NCBI GenBank assembly: GCA_029784825.1
Contig: JAFMAU010000002.1
Location: 1 to 64,000 of the forward strand
Direction of reading: 5' to 3'
Origin: Nitrososphaerota archaeon
GTDB taxonomy: Archaea > Thermoproteota > Nitrososphaeria > Nitrososphaerales > UBA183
DNA length: 64,000 nucleotides
The notes under the pieces were generated by a model. It was given only the letters and a program-made list of their open reading frames with translations, was not told where the DNA came from and searched no databases. Below, piece after piece: positions 9,301 through 17,268 of this stretch. Both the position numbers and the translations under genes were made by a program. Position 1 is the first letter of the stretch, and every line of letters begins with the position of its first letter.

Positions 9301-9619
9301 CGAAGCGATAAAGACGGCGACCACCAAGGTGTGGGTCACCATCGTGGGCCTGGGCCTGGTCCTCTCGAGCGTCTTCGGGTCGCTGCTGCTGACAGGGATC
9401 GGGATGCTGCAGGAGATAAGCCTGGCAGTCTCGTCGGCGGTCATCATCGACGTGACCGTGGTCATACTGTTCTTCGTCCCCGCGCTCATGGCCATAGCCG
9501 AGAAGTACAACTGGTGGCCCTCGAAGCTGGGGAGGAGGGTCAGCGGGAAGGCCGAAGGCGGAGCGGGTTCACCCCCGCCAGATGATTCCTCAGGGTCCGC
9601 AGCGGCCAGGCCTGACTGA
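6317..9619 (+). CDS. MMPL/RND-superfamily transporter
   Basis: About 1100 residues from the ATG at 6317 (MRRSRYDSFNSFIRRRRR, a basic cytosolic head before the first membrane helix). An in-frame ATG at 6269 adds 16 unremarkable residues. The protein is two repeats of one membrane helix, a large extracytoplasmic loop and five helices, as in MmpL and archaeal RND exporters. The proton-relay Asp-Tyr pairs are present in both halves: LGLAVDYSV and LGVGIDYDIFYVTRI. The first external domain (about 430 residues) is rich in Asn-x-Ser/Thr sequons, which suggests surface glycosylation. The C-terminus is a hydrophilic Gly/Ser/Pro tail. Export of lipids, drugs or cell-envelope material is likely. Confidence 0.9.
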   Translation: MRRSRYDSFNSFIRRRRRAIIAAWVLAVLVSVAVIPSFFSSVSYNITNVSLGQKSSESQVAQGILSAEFPSANSTGQESIVLVIQPSGGTPYSGEIRSALLALNRSISSVPGEANYTGMSSIYSTEYGLLNSTVPALLPGVGALASNVTAMSRSLYTLQQSLSTLNSNLYLLRQGMNQTSQLVYGVPSGFVQLWGSLVQGGATPAQADAAANQTIYAKLASEGAQGAEGLAYYQGFYGAWNSSFSSQPGLAPLAREALSVNETVTQFVKSPSLNSETRQLMIDVASGLNVTDWYQGSAVSDLAITTLAAQIPVSLTTPLKVTPQGLAESVYSLGQAPTNSSLGDLTIGLVANASSSGAPSGVSVPQLVRSTYALGPDPSAGAAWRLASSFVANATASSLAGSPLFTVDTGSLSSLLGGFTNQTTAGQVRAALLSVADGQSYSSYPLVLSSSLTKNFVSPDNQTMIAVFNFSSQPGPKTIAGFDGAVAGSNLSTLATTYVTGGSVITNDVQHVFSPSLGVTVVAGVIVSIIIVGLLFMSPLAALVPLLIGGLSISIAYAAIYLGIVKLGHGQISFLTPTLTTLLMLGLAVDYSVLQLRRTKEERGNGRTKEESVATSVRWAGEGVLTAGVTVIVAYVVMAAANVPIFSDVGVAIAIGVSVLLLASLTLLPSLELTIGDRLFWPGLRGKEARRGPSRLERVSEKTMKHKVAVAGLVALIALGAVYATTNTPTSLDFLRLVPNFPSNQGLTVITDSFGSGTISPSAILIVTPTPIVNGHGQFSQAALNEIEQVSSAAAGSAGVESVISATRPYGVPFNYSSVQSMAGPLRSQYLSGMMAQVGKDNSTALVLVGFSSSSESSKAVSSLKGVEAAVGSLPLAPGTKVYYAGETQGTLDSEQFMSSLLPQVLVILAAAVYVILFLQLRSVFTPLRLVFTILCSVAFALALLSVTFLHLLGMPIFNFAPLFVVVTMLGVGIDYDIFYVTRIREEVLNGKSDSEAIKTATTKVWVTIVGLGLVLSSVFGSLLLTGIGMLQEISLAVSSAVIIDVTVVILFFVPALMAIAEKYNWWPSKLGRRVSGKAEGGAGSPPPDDSSGSAAARPD

Positions 9620-9730
9620 GCCCCTGCCCGCCGGGCCGGAGCCTCTCCTCTGGGGGCCGGGCCTGGCCTGCGGTTTGTGAAGGCTACGAACCGTCAAAGC
9701 CTTATGTTCGCGTCCGTGAAGACCGCACCG

Positions 9731-10594
9731 TTGAGACCAGGTCTTGCGGCGGTCTCCAACTCTGTCTCTGTCTTCGACGGCAAATACCCCGGAGGGGGGA
9801 ACGTCACCGCCGCGGTGTTCCACTCGGGGAAGGAGGCCTTCGTCTTCGACTCCCTGCTTTACCCTGATGACACCCATGCCCTGCTGCAAGAAGCGAAGAA
9901 GTCGGGCCTGGGCGTGAAGGGTCTGATCAACACCCACTGGCACATCGACCACACCGCGGGGAACCAGCTCTTTCATGATACCCAGCACATAATCTCCCAC
10001 AGCCTCTGCGGGGGACTCATGCGGACCGAAGGAAAGGACGACCCGGAGTGGGCATTTGGGAGGCTGAAGCTGGAGGAGAAGGACAGGATCCGGAGCACCT
10101 ACCCCAACGAGGCGGTGGGAGACGGGTCGACGCTGCAGGTGGGAAGTCGGGAGATCGAGATCATACACGCCCCCGGTCACACCCCTGACTCTATCATCGG
10201 CTGGGAGAAGGAGGAAGGGGTGCTGATTGCAGGCGACACGGTGATGGAGCTCCCGTTCTTCGGCTACGGGGATAGCCAGGCGTTGATCGAGTCGCTGAAG
10301 AAGATCCGGTCGATCGCTGGAGCCAGGGGGAAGATAGTCCAGGGGCACGGCGGCGTCTGCGCCGGCGAGAGGATCGTCGACGACATCAGGTATCTCGAAG
10401 AGGTCAGAAGAAGGACGGCCGAGTACGTCGGCTCCGGGAAGTCCGCGGAGCAGGCGTCCGCGGGGATAAAGCTCGAAGACTGCGTCACAAAGGCGAGGTT
10501 CGCCCTGCTGTCCGAGCGGTTCGGCTCGCTGCTCTGGTGCCACCCGTCGAACGTGGAACGAGCCTTCTCGGAGTTGGCGGAAAAGAAAGCGTGA
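9731..10594 (+). CDS. Metallo-beta-lactamase-fold hydrolase with complete metal motif
   Basis: About 287 residues from TTG 9731; in-frame GTGs at 9716 and 9677 are alternatives. The TTG is preferred because a TATA-like ccttatg lies about 28 bases upstream. It has the full dinuclear motif NTHWHIDHTAGN, plus HAPGHTPDS, LIAGDTVM and VQGHGG for the remaining ligands. It resembles SoxH/glyoxalase-II-like MBL proteins. A C-terminal helical region of about 90 residues (EERIVDDIRYLEEV onward) probably covers the active site. It is soluble. The substrate is unknown. Confidence 0.85.
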   Translation: MRPGLAAVSNSVSVFDGKYPGGGNVTAAVFHSGKEAFVFDSLLYPDDTHALLQEAKKSGLGVKGLINTHWHIDHTAGNQLFHDTQHIISHSLCGGLMRTEGKDDPEWAFGRLKLEEKDRIRSTYPNEAVGDGSTLQVGSREIEIIHAPGHTPDSIIGWEKEEGVLIAGDTVMELPFFGYGDSQALIESLKKIRSIAGARGKIVQGHGGVCAGERIVDDIRYLEEVRRRTAEYVGSGKSAEQASAGIKLEDCVTKARFALLSERFGSLLWCHPSNVERAFSELAEKKA

Positions 10595-10924
10595 GGCGAC
10601 CGCCAGGATCGCCGCCTGCAGGGTGGTGACGAAGCCTGCCATAGTCGTCTGCGGATTCGAGCGCCTCCAAAGGAGAACGAACGGCAAAGGGTTATCAGAT
10701 GACGCCACACCTGCGAAGCCGTGCCGAATCAGGGTAAGAAGAAACCTGACTCCGATCCCCTGCTCGGCTTCAAACGGGGCCCACCCGTGGACCCATTGGA
10801 CGGTCCCAAGAACTCAGGGGAGGCAGCAGACAGGGGGTCAGCTCCGGGCGTGGGAGGGCGACGAAAGAGGTCTGACAAGAGCGAAGGCGATGAAAGTTGA
10901 GCACTTCGGGCTTCGTTTGGAAGC
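10595..10924. other. Gene-free stretch
   Basis: About 330 bases lie between the MBL-fold gene and the next membrane protein. Short open frames occur on both strands but none has coherent composition, a start signal or a recognisable motif. I see no RNA gene here. Confidence 0.5.
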
Positions 10925-11536
10925 GTGATTAGGGTTGGCTCAGCACGTGCCCGACATACCCGAAGAACCAGTGAGGCCAAAGAAGAGGAGGAACAAGAAA
11001 CGCCCCGGAAAGAAAAGCCAGCGTCCCAAGTAAATTCGGCGTTCAATTGGCGCAACACCCTCTCTGACTACGCAGCAACGGCGGGGTTCTTGGCAGGTTT
11101 CTCCATCACATTCATCACTATCATCGTATCGACCAGCTTCGCAAACACTGTCCTCGTCTCTCCCGTGAGGTGGGGGGACATCGCCATCCTTCTCTTCGGT
11201 CTCGCGTCAGTGGGGTTCATCACAGCTACCGAGTTCTTCCTCGGGGCGCGGAACTACAACCTGTGGGAACTGCCCGGCGACTATCGCAAAGCGCTTGAGG
11301 ATGCGGAAGGGCAAAAGCAGTGGAAGGTGATTCTTGATGACAGCACTAGGATGGCCAGGAGAAACGAGCAATACGCGCGCAAGTCGTACAACTCGGCTAT
11401 TTTCTTGCTCTTCGCCGGTCTGTTCTTTGTGATCGGCCCGTACAACCTGGTAGTCGCGTTCATAGTCGCAGGAACCGGAACCGTCCTTGAGGTCTTACAG
11501 GCGCTGGGACTTGGGTCGTCGAGACAGAAGTCTTGA
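10925..11536 (+). CDS. Hypothetical four-helix membrane protein
   Basis: A 203-residue product from GTG 10925. A charged N-terminal region of about 40 residues (EAKEEEEQETPRKEK) is followed by two helices (TAGFLAGFSITFITIIVS; DIAILLFGLASVGFITATEFFLG), a 55-residue charged cytosolic loop, and two more helices near the C-terminus (AIFLLFAGLFFVIGPYNLVVAFIVAGTG). I do not recognise the family. It has no partner gene, and the DNA is less GC-rich than the transporter genes upstream. The start is uncertain because no clear TATA box was found. Confidence 0.6.
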   Translation: MIRVGSARARHTRRTSEAKEEEEQETPRKEKPASQVNSAFNWRNTLSDYAATAGFLAGFSITFITIIVSTSFANTVLVSPVRWGDIAILLFGLASVGFITATEFFLGARNYNLWELPGDYRKALEDAEGQKQWKVILDDSTRMARRNEQYARKSYNSAIFLLFAGLFFVIGPYNLVVAFIVAGTGTVLEVLQALGLGSSRQKS

Positions 11537-12305
11537 CTTTATGCCTGGAGCGGCGATCCGGCTTGATCTGGCCGTGCTAGAATGGGGGCAGGCGGGAGCA
11601 TGCCGAAGGCTGCGAGGTCGGGCCTAGGGTCAGTTGTCTAATCACGTTGCAGTCTTCTTTCCCCCGACCAACGCCCCCTGTCCAGGCCGCGGCCACAGCC
11701 AGCGCCCGTAGCGCCGCCAAGGTCATGTCGTAGGCGTTGTCAAAGTCGACCGCGAAGTTGACCAGCATCCCGATTGACGGCAGGACGCCGATTAGCCGGC
11801 GGAGAGCAGGTTCGCAGCAGAAGCGCTTTCCGGCACTCTGGTGGTGAACGGGGACTTCGTTGTGGACTACCACTAATACAAGCTGTTCCTCCTCGTCCTG
11901 GAGAAGGGGCCGTCGGAGGGGATCTCGGTGGCGGGGAGGGAGACGAAGTTCGACCTTGTCACCTGGCTTGCGGCCAGTGCGGCGGTTTCCTAAACGAGCA
12001 TAAAGAGACAAACTGGCACCGAAAAACTGTCTTGAATGTGCCTATCGTACCTATCGTATAGTCTATCTCCGGGTACTGACTCCCGACAGCCAGCACTAAG
12101 CCATCGATGGGCCGCCCAGCAGTCGAGTTTTCGACGCTGACGTGATTAATCCGCGATTACACTACAAGCTAGTTGCTGCAAGGCTGTTGAGAAGGAAACG
12201 GGGATAAAAAATCTCAATGAAATCGGTCTCTTACCAGAACGTGCAGCAAACATGCTGAAGAAACAGATGTGATATGGAGACTCTCGCCTAATGTAAAGGT
12301 CAGTC
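11537..12305. other. Gene-poor stretch with decayed coding traces
   Basis: About 770 bases without an intact gene. It contains a broken plus-strand reading frame (listed separately) and, at about 12150-12272, a 40-codon open frame ending in LNEIGLLPERAANMLKKQM, which reads like the tail of a lost protein. No RNA gene recognised. Confidence 0.45.
11790..11991 (+). pseudogene. Decayed coding remnant, unknown function
   Basis: One plus-strand frame reads as plausible protein (AALSGTLVVNGDFVVDYH, then YKLFLLVLEKGPSEGISVAGRE and FDLVTWLAASAAVS) but is broken by an in-frame TAA after VDYH and a TAG upstream. Amino-acid composition and the clean stop after the Ser suggest a former gene. The family is not recognised. 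Confidence 0.35.
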
Positions 12306-13049
12306 TTAACGAATCAAGAGTTCCTTGAAATCGTCGAGAGCGTATAGGGGGTCAGTCACACGCAGCGACAGGAGATCCCTAATCTTCTTCGCACAGTCTT
12401 GAATCCCACTGTCCAGTGTTGCTAAGATGACGCTATGTTTGGACAATAGCTCCGCAGCCTCCAGGACTATCTCCTTGTCGTTCCCAGAGACACAATCGAG
12501 CGCGATGCCTTTGGTTCTGGTTCCGGGGGAGACCTCAACTTCCCAAGCTGAGGCTAAGAGGCTAGTTAATTTGATATCGTATGACTCCATCGTGCGCTTT
12601 AATTCCTGCATCACGATGAGGGCAAAGGATCCTATTGTCTTAATCGCGAATTTCCTGGAGTCTGAGAGGGCACCTTCGAAGAATGCTTCGACTTTATTGT
12701 TCATGACTTTTCGCGTTTCGCTAGAGGTGGACTTCTTTACCCTGCGGAAGAACTCTCTTAGAATCTTGTAATCGCCTGGCGCGAGGTCTGCATCTGCTTC
12801 CGGGCCGGAAGCGACACCCTTTTGCTCCCGCAGATAATCTAGCGCAGCTCGGACCACACCAAAGGTGTCCTCCGACAGCTCCCGGAATCGCCGCCTGGCT
12901 TCATCTGTGGCTGTTTTCAGTACTGCAAGTTCGATTCCCGCCCTCCGGCACCCTTCTTTCATTCTCTGTACCCGATCAAAGTTGGTGCCCTCAAATACCT
13001 CCACCAGAATCACGTTCGTATCAACTACGAGGTAACGTTCTGGTCTCAA
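12306..13049 (-). CDS. PIN-domain ribonuclease-like protein
   Basis: 247 residues from TTG 13049, overlapping the upstream gene's stop as TTGA. PIN signposts: VVDTNVILVEVFEG at the N-terminus (first Asp), a conserved acidic residue in KTATDEARRR, and the late acidic pair in DCVSGNDKEIV followed by VILATLDSG. PIN domains are metal-dependent RNases found in VapC toxins, rRNA maturation and mRNA decay. At 247 residues it is much longer than a VapC (about 130); a helical insert of about 90 residues lies in the middle. Its partner is the larger unknown protein upstream, which is not a typical VapB. Confidence 0.75.
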   Translation of the reverse strand: MRPERYLVVDTNVILVEVFEGTNFDRVQRMKEGCRRAGIELAVLKTATDEARRRFRELSEDTFGVVRAALDYLREQKGVASGPEADADLAPGDYKILREFFRRVKKSTSSETRKVMNNKVEAFFEGALSDSRKFAIKTIGSFALIVMQELKRTMESYDIKLTSLLASAWEVEVSPGTRTKGIALDCVSGNDKEIVLEAAELLSKHSVILATLDSGIQDCAKKIRDLLSLRVTDPLYALDDFKELLIR

Positions 13050-13963
13050 GCCGCAGGAACGATTAGCTCATGAAGACCGGAAGCGAATTTCTTGGTAGAT
13101 TCAAACACGATTTCGCGGAGCTCGACTTTCAGTCCTTGTTCCTTTATTTCGACCATTGCCGCTGCCATTGCGTTCTCGACCTCGCCCATATAGCGATCAA
13201 GAACTCTGGGATCGACGCCCTCAGACTTCAGGATTGGACCTTCTAGGAGCTCATCCATGCAGGAAGAGTTCATCAATGCCACGTAAAGCTTGAGTTTTAG
13301 AGTAGCCAATGAAATAGCGTCACACGTCTTCACCAGTTCTTTGTAACGGTCTTTGTACAATGAAAACCGCCTCTCGGCCAGACGTAAGTTTCGTCTCTCC
13401 TTGAAAGATGCCGCAGTGTGAGAAAGCATATTTATTGTCGCATTGGATTGAGTCTTGAGGAGAGTGTTCGCTTCGTTGAGTATCATCGAGAACCTGAAAG
13501 GAAGGTCCGAGAAAATTAGCAAATAGGTAGTCGCATCTTCTTCCTCCTCGCTTATTTTGTCGAGAGCCTCCCTGAAATCAGTCGCATATTTCGCGTCCTC
13601 TAGAAAAGCGTGGCCATCCGTCTTCCTGAAGAGATTCTCAAGCAATGGACCAATCTCTTTATCATCCAGCCATCCGTCTACCATATTCTTTGCGCTCCTG
13701 CTAGCATACATTTTCTCGTTGAACCAGATGGGAAAAGAAGAACCAAGCTCTTCCCGGAGCTTTTCTGACGCCCTAAGCCGCTCAGACTCAGAGACCTTGG
13801 TGAAGTCGTCGGGGCCGACAATTGGGAAAAGAGACATCCTCACTTCCCGTCTTGTAACGCCGTGCCCTTTCACATTCTCAACTTGGACCTGTGGTGAGAG
13901 GTTCGAGAAGAGAAAAGACGAGAACATTCCTGTGGCTCCCGTCGTTAGCAGTTGACTCATCTG
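13046..13963 (-). CDS. Unknown protein coupled to PIN-domain gene
   Basis: 305 residues from the ATG at 13963 (MSQLLTTGATGMFSSFLFSN). Longer in-frame options up to 14140 exist, but a strong TATA box at 13983-13992 lies 25 bases before 13963, so the shorter form is preferred; a gggagg stretch just before the ATG could also act as a ribosome-binding site. The protein is mostly helical and charged, with an N-terminal Gly/Ser-rich segment and no membrane helix. No family is recognised. It overlaps the PIN gene by four bases, so the two are translated together and their products probably form a complex, such as an unusual toxin-antitoxin or RNA-processing pair. Confidence 0.65.
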   Translation of the reverse strand, partial: QMSQLLTTGATGMFSSFLFSNLSPQVQVENVKGHGVTRREVRMSLFPIVGPDDFTKVSESERLRASEKLREELGSSFPIWFNEKMYASRSAKNMVDGWLDDKEIGPLLENLFRKTDGHAFLEDAKYATDFREALDKISEEEEDATTYLLIFSDLPFRFSMILNEANTLLKTQSNATINMLSHTAASFKERRNLRLAERRFSLYKDRYKELVKTCDAISLATLKLKLYVALMNSSCMDELLEGPILKSEGVDPRVLDRYMGEVENAMAAAMVEIKEQGLKVELREIVFESTKKFASGLHELIVPAA

Positions 13964-13982
13964 TCGTTCCTCCCTCGGCTTG

Positions 13983-13992
13983 GTTATATATG
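13983..13992 (-). promoter_or_regulatory. TATA box of the unknown-PIN operon
   Basis: The minus strand reads atatataacc, centred 25 bases upstream of the ATG at 13963. Confidence 0.6.
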
Positions 13993-14428
13993 AAATAAGC
14001 CTTGTGAACACCACTTCTCTAGCGGCTCCATCCACCCTCTGAAGCGGCCGTCCTCCTCCTTTCAATGGAAGTATGGGGATAGATTCAGGCTGAAATCCCG
14101 CAACCCGCCTATACACCCTATCAGAGGAGGGTTGTGCCATTTAACAGAGACCCTGATGGATATTGGCGTGGTTACCTCTCAATTCGCATAAGGGGCGTCT
14201 AGAAGAAACTGATTGCATTTCCGACAAAATCCCTGTCAAGTACCAGCGGCCAAGCTAGCACGAGAAACCGCCGTGAGTGCGCCATTCCAACTTGGTAACT
14301 CGCAGATATCAGCGCGCCTTCCCGCTCTGCGCGACCAACGCGCAGGCGGCCGTGGCAGGACCTACCGCGGGTCGGCCCGCACCCTTATCAATTCCGTCGG
14401 TCCAACCGCGTGACCGGAGCGAATCCCT
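13993..14428. other. Gene-free stretch
   Basis: About 430 bases with no supported gene. It holds the upstream part of the unknown-PIN operon and, at its right end, a TATA-like cttatca at 14384-14390 for the small membrane protein gene that follows. Confidence 0.45.
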
Positions 14429-14773
14429 GTGGGCACCCCCGGCCTCGGCGTAAGCGTCACTGGGAGCCTCACCCATGTGGCCAGCATGGCGGCCGCGCTC
14501 TTTGTGCTGTCGGTCGCGGCGGGATACACGGGACAGCCGGGCGCCGCGGTCCTTCTCTTCCTGTTCGGGATCGTCACCTGGGTCGTCTACATGTCCTTGG
14601 CACTAGGGGCGTATCGGGACGACAGGAAGAAGAAGACGAGGGCCTGGGCGAATGCGCCCAAGGACGCCTCTCTTACAAGGATGGATGTCCTCGAGTCGGT
14701 ACTGAAGGCGAGGGAGAAGTACACCCCCGACGATCTTGCGAAGATCTACACGTGGCTGAACGAAAAGGCCTAG
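14429..14773 (+). CDS. Small two-helix membrane protein, hypothetical
   Basis: 114 residues from GTG 14429. Two adjacent membrane helices (MAAALFVLSVAAGYTG; AVLLFLFGIVTWVVYMSLALG) are followed by a basic stretch (RDDRKKKTRAW) and a soluble C-terminal helix pair (MDVLESVLKAREKYTPDDLAKIYTWL) that looks like a short domain of the SHOCT kind. The last four bases overlap the end of the convergent aminopeptidase gene. The function is unknown. Confidence 0.65.
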   Translation: MGTPGLGVSVTGSLTHVASMAAALFVLSVAAGYTGQPGAAVLLFLFGIVTWVVYMSLALGAYRDDRKKKTRAWANAPKDASLTRMDVLESVLKAREKYTPDDLAKIYTWLNEKA

Positions 14774-15933
14774 TCGCTCGGGCGCCTGGAGTGGGATCCG
14801 GGGCCCCGGGTGCGGCCAGTCTGGCTTCTCTGTGCGGCCGATTCCAGGCCTTTGCGGCTTCGCTCTTCCTCCCATACGAACCTCCCCTTCTCGTAGACCG
14901 CCTCGCCGTCCAAGTAGATCGTCCCTGTCTCCTTCATGGACTTTATCATGTCGATGTGGATCGCGCTCTTGTTGGTCCCCCCCGTCTCGGGGTAGGCCCT
15001 CCCGACGGCCATGTGGATCGTGTCCCCCATCTTCTCGTCGAAGAGGATGTTCCTGGTGAACCTGTCTATCCCGCGGTTCATCCCTATCCCCAGCTCGCCT
15101 AGCCTCTTCGCCCCCTGGTCGACCTCGAGCAGGTCCTTCAGGGTGTCTCCTCCCTCCTCGGCGCTCGACTTCACGACGCGGCCGGACCGGAAGGACAGCT
15201 GGGCCCCCCTGATCTCGCGCCCCTGATACAACACCGGCAGGTCGAAGTAGACGTCCCCCCGGACGGCTGTCTCCACCGGAGACACGAACACCTCTCCGCT
15301 GGGCATGTTGTGGTCCCCGGCGCTGACCTTCGGGCGGCGCCCTTCGACGGAAAGGGTGATGTCGGTCCTCTCGCCGGTGATGCGGACGCTCTTGGCCTTC
15401 GCCAGCCTCTCAGAGAGGACGCTCATCTCGGAGGCGAACCCGGCCCAGTCCCTTATGATTGCAGAGTAGACGAAGTCGCAGTATGCTTCGTAGGTCATCT
15501 TTGCCTCCTGGGCCAGAGCCTTCGTCGGGTGGAGCGTCAAGTTCCACCGCTTCCCTTCCATGGCCCCGCCCAGAGCCCCGCGCGCCCTGGCCGCGACCTG
15601 GAGCTTCATGGGGGGGACGTCCCCCATCTCATGGGTGTTGGAAGGGGAGATGACCTGGATTATCGCGTCCGCCCCGCGGAACAGGTCGAGCTCCTGAGGG
15701 GGGAACGAGGAAAGGGTCTCGGCGTCGGCCGCGAGGATGTAGGCCCTGTGGATGCTCTCGTCCATGTCCGTGACGACGAAGCCCGCTCCCGCCCTACCGA
15801 TCTCAGCGGCGAGGGCGACGACCAGCTCCCTGGCCTCGGGGGTGGCACCGATGACGACGAAGTCCCCCCGTTTTATCTTGCACGAGTAATTCACGACTAT
15901 CCTTGCGTGCTCCGCAACCCTCGGGTCGGCCAA
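14770..15933 (-). CDS. M29-family metallo-aminopeptidase
   Basis: 387 residues from TTG 15933. It carries the family M29 (AmpS/AmpT, aminopeptidase T) metal-site signatures in order: NMPSGEVFVSP (Glu), LGELGIGMN (Glu), DEKMGDTIHMAVG (His) and SAIHIDMI (His, Asp). Length is normal apart from a basic, Arg-rich C-terminal tail of about 30 residues. The enzyme removes N-terminal residues from peptides in the cytosol. A TATA-like ttcatagg lies about 30 bases before the start. It is convergent with the small membrane protein gene. Confidence 0.9.
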   Translation of the reverse strand: MADPRVAEHARIVVNYSCKIKRGDFVVIGATPEARELVVALAAEIGRAGAGFVVTDMDESIHRAYILAADAETLSSFPPQELDLFRGADAIIQVISPSNTHEMGDVPPMKLQVAARARGALGGAMEGKRWNLTLHPTKALAQEAKMTYEAYCDFVYSAIIRDWAGFASEMSVLSERLAKAKSVRITGERTDITLSVEGRRPKVSAGDHNMPSGEVFVSPVETAVRGDVYFDLPVLYQGREIRGAQLSFRSGRVVKSSAEEGGDTLKDLLEVDQGAKRLGELGIGMNRGIDRFTRNILFDEKMGDTIHMAVGRAYPETGGTNKSAIHIDMIKSMKETGTIYLDGEAVYEKGRFVWEEERSRKGLESAAQRSQTGRTRGPGSHSRRPSD

Positions 15934-16113
15934 GCTGGGCGGGCTTCCTGGACCTCCTCCTATGAACGTTTGGAGGGACCGCCGAAAGCAAGCCGATCAT
16001 GGACGCGCCCGCGGACGTCCGGTCTCCTTGCTCCGGAAGCGAAGATGAAGCTCTCGCCGTCTTTGAGAACTTTCTGCCGCAATGTTTTAGTACGAAAATC
16101 ACGCGGAGGGGAC

Positions 16114-16446
16114 ATGAGCGACTGGAACAGGAACATCGTCCAGATACGGGACTCGATCGCGCAGCTCCGGACCCAGATGGAGTCCTACGAGCCCAGGGAC
16201 CGCCTGGACGCGATCAGCAAGGTCGTCGAGTGCCTCAACTTCATGAGGCAGACCAACCTGGGCTGGGCTTCGTTCCTCGGCAACGCCACACTGGTGAACG
16301 GCTTGGAGGAGGAGACGCTCAAGGACATATTCTCCAGGTTCAGGAAGATGACCCTGGAGCGGATAGACAACGACATCGACTGCATCAACAGGTACATGCT
16401 GAACCTCGCCCCGCCCTCGTCTGACCCCCCGCCCGGCGGAGAGTGA
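16114..16446 (+). CDS. Small helical archaeal protein, possibly DUF2153
   Basis: 110 residues from the ATG at 16114 (MSDWNRNIVQIRDSI). An upstream extension of the frame would read through the aminopeptidase gene and is rejected. A TATA-like ttttagta lies 27 bases before the ATG, and gcggagggg just upstream could bind the ribosome. The protein is all-helical (ESYEPRDRLDAISKVVECLNFM; LKDIFSRFRKMTLERIDNDI), and its SDW start, length and DRLD segment recall the archaeal family DUF2153. That match is from memory and weak. The function is unknown. Confidence 0.7.
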   Translation: MSDWNRNIVQIRDSIAQLRTQMESYEPRDRLDAISKVVECLNFMRQTNLGWASFLGNATLVNGLEEETLKDIFSRFRKMTLERIDNDIDCINRYMLNLAPPSSDPPPGGE

Positions 16447-16577
16447 TCGCGGGACCCCGGGTCCGGCGGGAGGGCCCCCGGACGAAACGCCATCCGTGAG
16501 CGAGAGGCCGCAGACGGAAGCGCCGGTCCAGGGGACGGCTGGCGTCTGGCCTACAGGAGCAGAATGCGTCGAAATTA

Positions 16578-16588
16578 TATTTATCTAT
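16578..16588 (+). promoter_or_regulatory. A/T-rich TATA region of abiE-type operon
   Basis: A strongly A/T-rich patch (tatttatctataa) in GC-rich DNA lies about 25-30 bases before GTG 16609. Confidence 0.5.
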
Positions 16589-16608
16589 AAGTATCATTCA
16601 TTCAAAAT

Positions 16609-17268
16609 GTGATTCGGGTCCCGTTGAACAGGAGGCTGAAGCGCCAGTCTCACAGGGAGGTCGCTTTCGCACAGGACGTCCTGCTGGCCGAAGCCTACGA
16701 CGCCTATCCCGGCTGCGTGCTGCATGGAGGGACGGCGATATGGAGGTGCTACGGCGGGACGAGGTTCTCCGAGGACCTCGATGCCTACCTCCCCGACCAC
16801 ACGGACGGCTCCGACGCCCGGCTCCGGCGTGGCCTGGCCGCCAAGGGCGTGAAAGAACTGAAGTTCAGAAGGACAGCGAACTCCGTGTTCGGGAAGTTCG
16901 AGATCGGGGGAGGGGTGGTCCGCTTCGACGGAGCCCTGCGGGAGCCACCCGCACGGGCGCTCGCGGCCTGGGAGACGATAGATGGTGGGAGGGTGATAGT
17001 CTCCGCCCTGCCGGCCGACGACCTGCTGGCGGAGAAGGCTGCGGCGTATGCCGACAGGAGGAAGGTGAGGGACCTGTACGACGTGCTGTTCCTCCTCGGC
17101 AAGGCCGAGGACGAGGCGAAGGTCGCCGTCGCGGTCAAGGCGCTGCTCTCGCGGTATCGGCCGCCGGTGGACGAGGCAAGCCTGAAGGCGCTGGTCGTGA
17201 CCGGGGCTTCCCCCAGCCCAAGAGAGATGGTGGAGGCGCTGGAGAGATGGGCAAGAAGGTACACATAG
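16609..17268 (+). CDS. AbiEii/AbiGii-type nucleotidyltransferase toxin
   Basis: 219 residues from GTG 16609. The nucleotidyltransferase core is clear: HGGTAIWRCYGG, then TRFSEDLDAYL, the G-G/S...D-x-D motif of AbiEii (DUF1814). The C-terminal half has LLAEKAAAYADRRKVRDLYDV, the helical signature of the same family. AbiEii-type toxins transfer nucleotides to RNA targets such as tRNA and are neutralised by AbiEi, giving phage resistance by abortive infection. The next gene encodes an AbiEi-like partner and overlaps by 22 bases. The toxin-first order is the reverse of the usual abiEi-abiEii arrangement. Confidence 0.88.
   Translation: MIRVPLNRRLKRQSHREVAFAQDVLLAEAYDAYPGCVLHGGTAIWRCYGGTRFSEDLDAYLPDHTDGSDARLRRGLAAKGVKELKFRRTANSVFGKFEIGGGVVRFDGALREPPARALAAWETIDGGRVIVSALPADDLLAEKAAAYADRRKVRDLYDVLFLLGKAEDEAKVAVAVKALLSRYRPPVDEASLKALVVTGASPSPREMVEALERWARRYT

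Noticed and set aside
8170..9585. A plus-strand frame of about 470 codons in another phase of the MMPL gene
   Set aside because: Arg/Gly/Pro-rich noise; the MMPL frame carries the membrane helices and motifs.
16740..17246. An upstream extension of the AbiEi reading frame
   Set aside because: This part lies within the AbiEii gene in another phase and has no protein-like features; the real start is the ATG at 17247.
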